64,000 nucleotides of DNA from Cyrtodaria siliqua (taxonomy: Eukaryota > Mollusca > Bivalvia > Adapedonta > Hiatellidae), in the NCBI GenBank assembly GCA_037043455.1, contig JAWPHD010004394.1:124001-188000 (forward strand). Reading direction: 5' to 3'. Shown here piece by piece: positions 38,512 through 49,500 of the stretch. Under the pieces are notes generated by a model that saw nothing but the letters and a program-made list of their open reading frames with translations, was not told the origin of the DNA and made no database searches. Position numbers and translations under genes: made by a program. Within the stretch, counting starts at the first letter, position 1; the number at the start of each line of letters is the position of its first letter.

Positions 38512-38640
38512 CATTGTAGTACAGTGTGGGCCTACGGTGACATTGTAGTACAGTGTGGGCCTACGGTGACATTGTAGTACAGTGAGGGCCTACGGTGACA
38601 TTGTAGTACAGTGAGGGCCTACGGCGACATTACTTTTGGC
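38512..38640 (+). repeat. 29-bp tandem array, four copies
   Basis: The unit 'acattgtagtacagtg' plus 'agggcctacggtg' repeats four times. It equals the central half of the 62-bp monomer at 34318-36720. Confidence 0.9.
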
Positions 38641-38889
38641 TTCATTGGTTTCCATAGGACATTCTTTTTTTTGCATTTGTTTATTATGGTATTAGTTTCA
38701 ATTTTAATTTGATGGTGATGATAAGTTATTATTATGTAATTAATTAGCTTAACCTTTGATAGTGGAGGTTTTGTTCTTGTTATGTTATAAATTGAACTTT
38801 TGTTGGTGCAGACAAGTTCTTATAATGTAAATGTTAGGTAAATAATTATTTGTATTTACTTAGTTTTGAACAGTAAATAACTTTTTGTT

Positions 38890-40225
38890 ACTGTATTGTA
38901 TAATTATGAATGAGATATAATAATTTCAAAATCTCGAATTGTAACAAAATCGTCTTTGTACTACAATACCAAGCTCAGATACAAATTTTTATTTGATTAT
39001 GTTAAAACGTAATATAAAAGAACAGCATAACTCACATGCAATTTATGAAGACAAATCTAAAAAAAGTACATTTCGCGCGAATAAATACCATTTATAGTGC
39101 AAATAACGAACAGATGATGACCAAATCTAAAACATTTAAACAGGTTATATCCATAATTATTGACCTCACTGAGTTTAGTTGTCCTGAAATAAAACGAAAC
39201 ATACAATTAATACAAGCCTCTCCGTTAAACTGCATTGTTATAAATTACCAATCGTAGTCAGTTTCATTGATAAGTTACTTGATCTCTCACCTAAAAAGAT
39301 AACTCATATAAGAAGCCAAGAATTTGTTAAAACATTGATTTCCCCTATATTTAGTCAGATGTATGTACCTGTATGCGAATTTGCGGATATCTGGTGTAGG
39401 GGAGATAAATATTAAAACTCATGTTTGGTTTCCTATTATTAGAGTTATCGATCAAGAATCGTATAGATACATAGTTTCACCCGTCAGTCAATACCAATTA
39501 ACATTGTTGTTGGAACTTAGGGCCATGTCAGTCTAACAGTCCCACATACATGGCGTTTTCATTTAGAACATGTAGTACCTTTGCCTATCTTTAAGTTCAA
39601 AATCAGTGCATTTTTTGCTCAAATTATGTATAGGTGTTGCAATTTAGTAGCGCGTTTGACGCAAACCTAGGATGCAAAATTTTACAAACTCTTTACCTTA
39701 AATACAGTACAAAAATGGCTAAATTTTTCCAAGATTCAACATTTATGAATTTCTAGTTACAACATGTTCTGTGATTAAAATGTCTACAACATCACAGTTG
39801 TGTCCTTTCTCTAACTAACTGCATCTTTTTTGTTTACAAAACATCTTGGAATTTCCTTGGAATATATATGGAATTAAGTCTGCAATATATACACTATATA
39901 GCGGAAATCCCGTGGTGCGTTTCTTTTTCTTTTCAGTATAGTATACTAAAAAGAAGAATATGCTTCAGTCAACAGGCGCAATTTACAGGAAATATATGAT
40001 GCATTAAAATTTAAGCACGCATTAGATTCTTTTAGTTGTACACGAAGTTAAAGGCTTTAAAAGTCTATTGGAGAAAATGACTATGTTTTATTTAATTTAA
40101 TAAAAACATAATACAACTGTTTTAACAGGAGGTATATATTTTGTAGGATATCTTGAACGCACGTTTTAAATGGTTTCAATAACCTCTTCTATTTATTGAT
40201 TTATTTGACCATATTGCTATATTTT
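38890..40225. other. No feature identified
   Basis: One 73-codon frame at 39036-39257 has no family hallmark; otherwise nothing supported. Confidence 0.4.
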
Positions 40226-40231
40226 TAAAAG

Positions 40232-40315
40232 GAAGCACTTTGAAAGACGGCACTTTAACAGCGACAGACGATGATAAGGATAGTACCAAAAATGAAATCA
40301 CGTACGCTTTTGCGG
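40232..40315 (+). CDS. Lone exon resembling a cadherin repeat
   Basis: An 84-bp open segment bounded by an acceptor (TTTTTAAAAG) and a GTATGT donor, phase 1 to 1. Its 27 codons include GTLTATDDDKDS and NEITYAF, close to the cadherin-repeat core (A-x-D-x-D ... N-x-x-I-x-Y-x-F), in which the acidic residues bind calcium between repeats. No neighbouring cadherin exon was found on the plus strand in this window, so it is a stray or captured exon, part of a gene with very large introns, or a chance match. Confidence 0.4.
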
Positions 40316-40669
40316 GTATGTTAGAAACAAGATCTTACTGTCTGTAAATGAATTGATGTAAATTGTATTATACACAGATTAAAAGAGTTAACATTTAAAG
40401 AAACAAGGATGGGAAATCTCCTAACAATGTTATCACAGGCTACAGGATAACGTGTATTTTAGATATTATATTTATTTAGGTTATTATGCGAAATAAATTA
40501 TAACCTTTTGAAAGTTTATATTTTTATGTATTTTATTGAAGCCTTCTAAACGATGTTTTCCAGAAAATACAAAATGTTATCCATTCATTCGTCCGTCCGA
40601 CCTTCTGTCATGACCGTCAGTCACATATTTGTTTCCGGGTCATATTTTAAAACTCAGTTATTTCTAATG

Positions 40670-40995
40670 CTCTCCAATATTTGCTATAAAACAGAAACAT
40701 ATAGATATAACATTCTTAAAACTGGTATGAAATAATAGAAAAAAACATAAAAAATTGACCCATTTATCGCAAATTCTCCGTCTATAAAAAATGAAATATG
40801 GATAATCTTAAAATACCTCCCTTTAAATTGAATATTGTTTGAAAGTCAAGTAACTATAATTCAGCGTTAACATTAAATATTTCGAAAAAATTTGCAAACG
40901 CATTTGTAGTGGTAATGCTAGTAAAACATGTTGTCAAAATAATTTTAACTGACATATTTTAGAATTAGAAACATCGAAAGCTTCACTAATAAAAT
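40670..40995 (+). repeat. Dispersed repeat family Q, copy 2
   Basis: Aligns to 19605-19925 over about 320 bp in the same orientation. Confidence 0.65.
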
Positions 40996-41381
40996 CCTAT
41001 ATACCCAGTTGTATAAGTGTTATAACTTATGTCTAAGAAAACACATTGACTTAAAAGTTTTAAAATATGTTAATGCAATCAGAGCAGACGATTTACACTC
41101 ATTATTTTGCAGTTTAACCGTATCTCTAATCAAGCTCAAAATACACAAACCAATGAGATTAATATGGACATATTCTTAGTTAGGTACTTACCAATTTGAT
41201 TTAGTGTATGTATGCGTGTATATGTTAATTGTGCCTCGAGACGAGTGGGTTATGATGTAGAGATACAGTATATCAGCGTGTGTTCAGCTATGGATTTTAG
41301 AAAGTGAATGCATACGTTTGATTTCTGTGTCTTTTATCGAAGCTATGCACACTGCCTTAGTTCGTCCGAAGGTTATAAATG

Positions 41382-41382
<1 letters not shown>

Positions 41383-41417
<35 letters not shown>

Positions 41418-41510
41418 TTATAAATGTGAGACAAATTATCAACCAAAGCGCTCCAGTGTTCCAGAAGGGGTCTTGTATTCTTTACCGTATATATATATAT
41501 AGGATCATAA
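41383..41510. repeat. (TA)n microsatellites
   Basis: TA runs at about 41383-41425 and 41490-41505; the Tyr/Ile-rich frames over them are artefacts. Confidence 0.85.
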
Positions 41511-41824
41511 ATGAGTTTCCATTCCATATAAGATGTACGAAACGAGTTGCCTTTCAATTTTTAAACGAGAATTTTGGAGAGTTATATTCTAAATAATTCA
41601 TGACGCGTTTTATAAATCGCCTAAGGAATAGGGACGAGTTTAGGGTCCTTTTATCACATGACATGACAGTCAAATGTCTGAAAAATAATTCAGATGGACC
41701 TAAAGCCGCCATGGCGTTAGACACACTTCAGCACTAAAACGGCATATGACATTATAACGTCATGCCATTTAGCGCCAATACGTCATGTATATCAATGAGT
41801 TCGTGTTAAATCTCTACTAAATGA

Positions 41825-42530
41825 GCCTTATATGGAGATGTGGTCTATAAACTTCGTAAGTTAAAGGGGGCTGACGGGTTTCCTGACCGCTTTACACATT
41901 TAATCAGGAAGTTCGTCAGAAAAGGATATAACCCTTCGGTTTTACAGCGCACTGCATGTTTAGTGATTGACCCCTCTACAGTCAGTCATTACGCTTCACT
42001 TTTCACTTGTGCGATGACTGGACTACCTCTTGAGACTCTATGATTGTACCTACTGAAACCCCAACTAAGGGAGGTGGGTGCATGAGCTTTCGTCCCTCGG
42101 GTTTTCTGGTCGTACCCTAGATTGGTTTTCTCTTTAGCTGCAACTACTATGGTTGTTCAGTACGATACTGGATACATCCTGAGATGTTTATTATTTTGTA
42201 TGTGTATCTTTAGTTAGTTTCTCTGGATGTAGACTTTATTGTCAGAGAATTCCTTTTGATGGGATGTAGTTTTGTTTACACTGTCTTGTCTATTTGGGCG
42301 CTGAAGATAGGATAATAGCGAGGATTGTGCGCATATAAAATCGATTCAAGCTAACCAGTAGGCCTTATTGCCTACTGACCGTTCCAAGTCGGTAACCCTG
42401 TCTTCACCACCATTTCTGTTTTTTTTGTCTCTTTCATTGTAGTTTCTAATCCTTGTTTGCAGTGCAGTGCGGACCTACGATGCCATTGCGTTCGGACGCT
42501 GTGGTTTCTATAGGACCGTATATATCATTA
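41825..42530 (+). pseudogene. Penelope-like element: RT C-terminus plus 3' tail
   Basis: The plus frame starts inside the element (DVVYKLRKLKGADGF...) and includes KGYNPSVLQRTACLVIDPST, ending in a stop at 42041. About 490 bp of 3' sequence follow, with 'tctctggatgtagacttta', 'gccttattgcctactgacc', 'ccaagtcggtaaccctgtc' and the terminal module 'gcagtgcggacctacgatgc'. The same order occurs at 58080-59045 and in reverse at 48545-47835. It is the C-terminal part only and lies just downstream of the oxidase gene, in convergent orientation. Confidence 0.75.
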
Positions 42531-42694
42531 TACGCCGACTATCAAAAAATCTCAAAAATGAGAAAGTGTTCTTGTCATTTATTTATCAATGTACAATTTA
42601 GTTCAGGATGATGGTAAAAAAATAAAAAGTTTTAGTTAAAATAAATGCGTAGTGTAACAAATATTACGAAATTATGGCCAAACAGTCAAAATAG

Positions 42695-42700
42695 TTTATT
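42695..42700 (-). promoter_or_regulatory. Candidate poly-A signal of the oxidase gene
   Basis: The plus-strand TTTATT reads AATAAA on the minus strand, about 155 bp after the oxidase stop codon and upstream of the adjacent Penelope-like tail. Position and orientation fit a 3'-end signal; such hexamers are common in AT-rich DNA. Confidence 0.35.
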
Positions 42701-42853
42701 GTATTACATGTGTGTATACAGTATACTATGAAATGAGTGTTCAACGTGGCTATCAAAGTAAGGAATGTTATACCATTATTTATGGAGTATGGATTTGTTT
42801 TATCGCTTACTCAACTGCAGTTCTAATGCTGAAGAATGTATCACGTGTATCGT

Positions 42854-43534
42854 CTACCCGGTATGCATTCTATCCAACATTAAGTCCACTGTTTCTAATG
42901 CACCTTCACCCCACCACGAGGTAGTTCGTCCATTGAAAGCGTTAGATGCTATATAAACTTCGTCATTTGGAGACGGTTTCACCATCTGTCGCTCCACATC
43001 AGTCCAAACGTAACCGGGCATCCAGTTTTGCCAACTCCCGCCATAGGGAAAGGACTTCCAGATTTTCATAATAGCACCTACGGGTTGGGGAATATCGTTA
43101 ACGCTGACGTTGAAAATTTGGGCCAGGAATTTGTTTATGACAGTAACCATTTCATCGGTGACCGATAGAGTAGGATCTCCAGCTGCTCCCTGTATCGGAT
43201 TTCCACGTTGTCTGAGTTCATCCCAAAGAGATACATCATAATCCATGTAACCGACATTTAAAATTGAGACTTTCGATTCATTCATTGTTCTAAAATCGTA
43301 TGTCATTCGAAGCGGTGTATCGGACACGGCAAAGGAAAAATTAGCGACTGCCTTTCTCCACCAAGGATTTGCGTAAGCAAAGAAAATTTTAGCAGCGTGA
43401 ACATCTTGTACGGCGTTGGTGATAAAGTCTCTAATGTGTGGTTGCCGGAGACCTGACCAGTCTAACGTCTCCAATGGTAATCTGTTGATAGCTAATATGA
43501 CCTTCTTTGCACATTGTTTACGTTCAATATTGAT
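42854..43534 (-). CDS. Terminal exon of the oxidase: substrate-binding region and C-terminal FAD motif
   Basis: The exon opens after a TATATTTCAG acceptor and runs 226 codons to TAG. It begins with the CAKKVILAIN strand, corresponding to the family's 'A..VI.A.P' segment, and contains KIFFAYANPWW, a typical substrate-channel segment. It ends with SWWGEGALETVDLMLDRM, the C-terminal motif that wraps the flavin (consensus W..GAL followed by a helix). The exon has no frameshift or stop over 678 bp in an AT-rich region, good evidence for recent selection. A candidate AATAAA poly-A signal (minus strand) lies at 42695-42700, about 155 bp past the stop. Confidence 0.92.
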   Translation of the reverse strand: MNIERKQCAKKVILAINRLPLETLDWSGLRQPHIRDFITNAVQDVHAAKIFFAYANPWWRKAVANFSFAVSDTPLRMTYDFRTMNESKVSILNVGYMDYDVSLWDELRQRGNPIQGAAGDPTLSVTDEMVTVINKFLAQIFNVSVNDIPQPVGAIMKIWKSFPYGGSWQNWMPGYVWTDVERQMVKPSPNDEVYIASNAFNGRTTSWWGEGALETVDLMLDRMHTG

Positions 43535-46500
43535 CTGAAATATACAAGGAAACACGTTTCTGTGTAACAATAGCAATACAGTTTTTGACATAAATAAACA
43601 AAATATACCATTACACTTTTAAGAATAACGCATTTATGAGTTGGCATTTTATTACATATAGCAAAGTAAAAGATCACGGAGATGTTGGAATATGCCAAAC
43701 TTCAGGTTTACTGACGAATTCAAAGATCCACACTCTTATCATGCTTACAACTCCATAAGTGTGGGGTGATTATTAACCATGTATCATTTACAGACAAAGG
43801 GGCAGGATATACTTTGGTGGGGTTACACTTTAAGCGTATATACTTACCTGGCTTGTTTCACCGTTCGATGTTATTGTTAACATGAATTTCAGGAGATAGG
43901 AGCCGTCCTGCTGTTTTGTTACGGCGGTCAGCTGACGATTCAGTATTATCTCGTGCCTAGAAGACAAATAGATGTAACGGTAGAACAGGAAGTGTAGCAT
44001 GCACAGAACATAGTAGTCATCCAATAACAAGCATTTAAAATACCAATCTCATAGAAATACATAGAGGTACCTAAAAGCAAGGTGTGAGATATCTCAAACA
44101 TAAAAGAGTTGACAATAGGTGTACCGTAATGTAGTGGTCAGAAAAAAGAACCGTCAGTATGCAGATTAGCGGAAGAATATATGTATTTTTATATATATAT
44201 CACTAATGATTATTCCAAGTATTAAAGGTGTTCATGATGATGAGACTCCCATTACACGCGTAATATAGTTTAACTTGTTCTGTTTACAGTGTGTTTGGTT
44301 GGAAATTACATATATTTGATACATTATGATACAATATTTATATTTAATATTACAACTGCTGAGTTATGTACATAAATGTATATATAGATTAAAAACGTTC
44401 GTAGACATCTGATTTTCAAAACAAACTGCACCATTCATTGTAATGTTGTATGATTTATGATAGTCACATAATTCTCTGGCATATATTAAAATATATTAAA
44501 TATATAATATTCGGGACAGCATGCCTATTGTGAACTTCAGTATGCCTGTACGCCAAATATAAATCGAGCTTTTTTATTACTTGCTATGTTTTCATACCTG
44601 ATATCGTTAGACAGAATGAAAATAGACGATCCTGGATCTGTTTTCAATCTTCCCATAGCCATAAGTTACGCTTCACAAAGCCTAAAACTCATTTTGACCC
44701 CCATGTTTATAGTGTAAAAATTAAGACAACATCACGGGAATATTTTTAGAAATTGTCGTCTTTGCATGTCTGTTTCTAGGGTTCGGATGTACCAAAAAAA
44801 ACGTAGGTCATGCAGGGTGGTGTTGTTGTTAGATGTTCAGCACCTCCAGCAATCGATCATTCTTATCTTTTATTTTGGAAAAACATTATATCTAGTGTAC
44901 GGTAAATTGCTGCAAAAATGATATAATTTCAACTTGTTATCATTGACAATATGTCATTGTTTAATTCGCATCCCGTGACCATTGCCAAACAAACGGTATA
45001 TTTTGTCTAAATATCAGTTTTCTTTCTGTACAACAATGTATGTTGGGGTTGAAATTGTTAATATATCCAGCAATAAAACATAAAAAAGGAACAACAAACA
45101 TACTGGCTTAAAAACTACATCACACATCGGTACCATTTAAACATATGTGTATAATGGTTAAGGGTAACCAGTAAGTAGATCCAAATTCAATAACATGCGC
45201 CCACTCAGTAATGAACGTTGCCGGTATATAGAAACGCTGAACCCATCGAAGAATCGCAAACGGGCATAAGGTTACATTGAGTTAAAAAACTGTCCACAAC
45301 AAAGTAGAATCGTCAATGTCAATGTTCTAAAAAGAAGACTCGGCTATGTAGACTTGTTCAAGTATGAGGTTTATTGTTGTGCACCATTCCGAACACCTAG
45401 CTCAAGACCAGATAATTTTTTCTTCATAGCCTCAAAACAACTCTCCTGTAATTTTATGTTTAAGATCTTGATTCTCGTTGTCAACACTTTGTATTTAATA
45501 TGGTACACAATTGATTAGTAAGGCCAATGCTTCTCTAAGTATATCCCTATACAAGCATACACACATACACCTACCGACTACACTATTTGTCATGAACTGA
45601 ATCGAATTGGGTTTTACGGCGCACCAACACATAAAAGGTATATGGCGCCTAACAGGAATAAACATACCAGCTATACAAGCCTACATACCTATACTTACTG
45701 ACTAAACATCTTTGCAATTAATGTATATGCAGTCAGGTTGAGCTAATATAATAATAAGCATGTAAACATCTAAGAAGTAATATTTTCATCATTATAGCGG
45801 ACGACTCATGTCGCGGGTTGCACTTTCTTATTACAATTCGCCTTGGAGATTATAAAATCTATGACTGTTTAACGTCGAGATACAGTGCTTAAACTTCATT
45901 TGGGGTCTCTTTCGGCCAGTATATCAAACTATATCTTACTGTGAGCTACTCAGCAAAAATTCTTTAAGTAATGCCTTAGGTATCTCAGCCATGCCATGTT
46001 CAACGGTCCTTGTCGCCACAGGCTCGTTAGATTCATCAGCTGGGTTAGACCTCGGATAACTGATAACAGCAGAATACTTGTTGTAATCACCATAAAATCC
46101 ATCAACTGCTAAAATGAACTCCTCTGCTTCGGTACTAACGGACTTGAATAATACACTATTCATGCTGCAAAATAAGATACGGCATTCATGCTTCACTATG
46201 GATATTATGCATGAAATAGTTTTCTTCTTTTTTGTCCATGAAAATCTACTGCTGATTTGGTACTAAAGTGCGTAATACAACTTATATTCTGCACTTAGTC
46301 TATATGTCATATATATATATAGGTAATCTTTGCTCCAAACACTTCTGATATAGTACTAATCAACATAAATAATACACTATTCATGTTACAATGTATAATA
46401 ATATATACAATAATGTTTAAATACAACCATACGTTTCAGTTTATTTAAAATAAATATGTTTGGGCCTAACTTCATTTACTGTTTCGTATATTTCGAATCT

Positions 46501-49500
46501 ATGGTGGCGGATATGTGGCCATCTCGTCTTTTCGTTATTTCGCCGCGAAATAACGCCGAGCGAAATAACGCCAGGTGCAAGATGTGAACAACTGGGGCAT
46601 GATAGCGTGCTCGACGCTAGATGTGGGTAGTTAGGGCATGATATCAGTTGTTTGTAGCTGGTGTAGGATAGCTTGCTCGGTGTTAGGAGGCATGAGTCAC
46701 TTGGGTAGGATAGCGTGCTACGAATTGCTTGGGTAGGATAGAGTGCTAAGTGTTAAGATACACTAATAGTATTGGTAGGATAGCGTGCTCGATGTTAGGA
46801 GGAATTAGAACTTTGGGTAGGATAGCGTGTTTGGTGAGGTGTGGATAGCTGGGATAGAAGTGCGTGTTCGGAGGAATATTGTGTGAATACTTTGGGTAGG
46901 ATAGCGTGTTGGGTGCTTGGTTGTGTGAGTATCTGAGCACGCTTTACCACCTCAGCACTCACACCTTCTGACACCTGTAAATTGTTTCGAGTCGCCGTCC
47001 GACACTCGGATGGGCAAAGGCGGACTCCCATAGAACCAGTCGCGTGATTTGTCTTTTTGCCCATTTTTTCGTTATTTCGTTTGTCGTCTTTTCGCTCGGC
47101 GTTTTTTCGTCTTTTCATTATTTCGCTAGGCGTTTTTTCGTCTTTTCGTTATTTCGCCCGGCGTCTTTTCGTCTTTTCTTTTTTTCGCCCGGCGTTATTT
47201 CGCTCGGCGTTATTTCGCGGCGAAATAACGAAAAGGCGAGATGGCCACATATCAGCCACCATAGATTCGAAATATACGAAACAGTATATGAAGTTAGGCC
47301 CAAACATATTTATTTTAAATAAACTGAAACGTATGGTTGTATTTAAACATTATTGTATATATTATTATACATTGTAACATGAATAGTGACATGACGAGAT
47401 GGCACATATCAGCCACCATACGAATCTAAGGTTGGTTTATTTCGCCATATCAATAGTTTTAAGAACGATTGGAGACCTTTGTTTGTATATTGGAATCCCA
47501 TCCCTTGTTTTGACATGGTAATTGTCGCTTGCATTGTTCATCAGTTTGTCCGTGTTGTTAACGTATGCTTCCCTGAAATTGTATTGGAACATGATATACA
47601 CGTATCTGATGATATTTCTAACCTTTATAAAATATAACAGTTACGAAAGACGTTTTAAAGATTTTCAGATGAATTGCTAATATCGCAATTTATAGAAATT
47701 GAAATGAAACGGGGTTTTACCATAATAGGCTATATTGGGACAACAACCTCAAAGGAAGATGAGATGAAGGATGAAGCTATTAGATATCCATTCGCCAGGG
47801 ACAGAGACCTGTATTTCTAAAACACAACAATGATAAACAATGGTCTATAGAAACCATAGCTACCAAACTCAATGGCACCGTAGGTTTGCATTGTACATGT
47901 ACAAAAACTAAATAAAATGAGAAAATCTCAAATAAATAGCCAATAAACAGGACAATACACAACAGAATAAGTGGTGAAGTTATCATCACCGACTAGGAAC
48001 GGTAAGTGGGCAATACAATACAGCCTACTGGTTAGCTTAAATCGGTTTTATGCGTACACGACCTCGCCTTTTTCCTGTCTTCAGCACACAAATCGTATTA
48101 AAAGAACATCCCATTGAAAGATATATCTAACAATAAATTCAACATCCAGAGAAATGTTCTACGGTAACTTAACTGTTGTTGTATAGAAATAGATAATAAG
48201 AAACACCTAAAGATGTATCCAGACGTGTACGGATCAACCACAGCAGTTACAAAGGTATGATCAAACAACCTGAGGGACGATAGCTGAAGGCACCAGCCTT
48301 TCCTTTCAGAGTTTCAGAAGGTGCAATTGTATAACCCCACTAGATTGTCCAGTGATCTCAAGAGAAAAGTGGAGCGTAGTGACTGACTGTAGAGGTCCAA
48401 TCACTAAGCAGGAAGTGCGTTGCAATATAAAAGGGTCGTATCCTTTTCTGAATAATATCCTGCTTAATTGTGTTAAGTTGTCGAGAAACTTGTCAGACAC
48501 ATTTAACTTCCAAAGTTTATAGATGATCACATTTTCAAAACATTTCCAACTCCCAAACATGTTTTAGGTCGATATTGAACTTCTCCGTTTATAGACAAAT
48601 TGTTGGTATCCGTATGGGTACGAACTGTGCACCACTTGTCGCAGATTTGTTTTTATTTTGCTATGAAAGAGATTTCATATTGAGTCTTTCACCAGATACC
48701 CAGGCAGATGTTATTGAAGCCTTTAATGACACCTCTCGGTATCTGGATGACATATTGAACATTGGCAACCCTTTCTTTCCAACTATGGTCAATAATAGCT
48801 ATCCTAAAGAACTTCAGCTTAACAAAGCTAATATATCTGATAATAACGCTTCTTTTCTTGATTTAGATCTCTCGATTGTGGTGAAATAATAAGCAAAATC
48901 TATGACAAGAGAGATGATTTTAATTTTGACATTGTTAATTATCTCCACTTGGATAGGAATGTTCCCCGAGCAACTTCTTATGGGGTGTATGTGTCTCAAC
49001 TTATGCGTTTTTCAAGAGCTTGTACTCGAGTTGAGGACTTTCATATTCGTAATCTTTGTATAACTAAAAAGCTACTCAATCAGGGTTACCGTTACCATAA
49101 ACTTCGTAAAATCTTTGCAAAATTTTATTATCGTAAACCTGATCTTCTTTTCAAATAAAAAAGTAATTTAAGGACTTTTCTGCGACAAGGACTATCACAA
49201 CCTGACTTCTATGGTGATGTGATTTATAAACTTCGTAAGATTCTTGGTCATGATCACTTTCATACTATCTTTGTTAAACTTGTTAAAAAGTTTATCAAAA
49301 GAGGTTATGACCCTATCATTTTGCAACGTACTGCATGCGTGGTGGCTGTGTACCCTATGATGACGCCTACCTAAAGCCCATTGGGACGGTGGCGTTTGAT
49401 GTTTGTCTATGACCTTTCTTGTCGTGGCGTGGCCTTACTGGTTTATTATCTTGTTGCTCTGGCTTCTGCCAAGTCATTGAGTACCTTCATTGTGGCTTTC

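Noticed and set aside
47044..47377. Phe/Arg-rich frames over the foldback interior
   Set aside because: They read through tandem 'cgtcttttcg' units of the foldback element.
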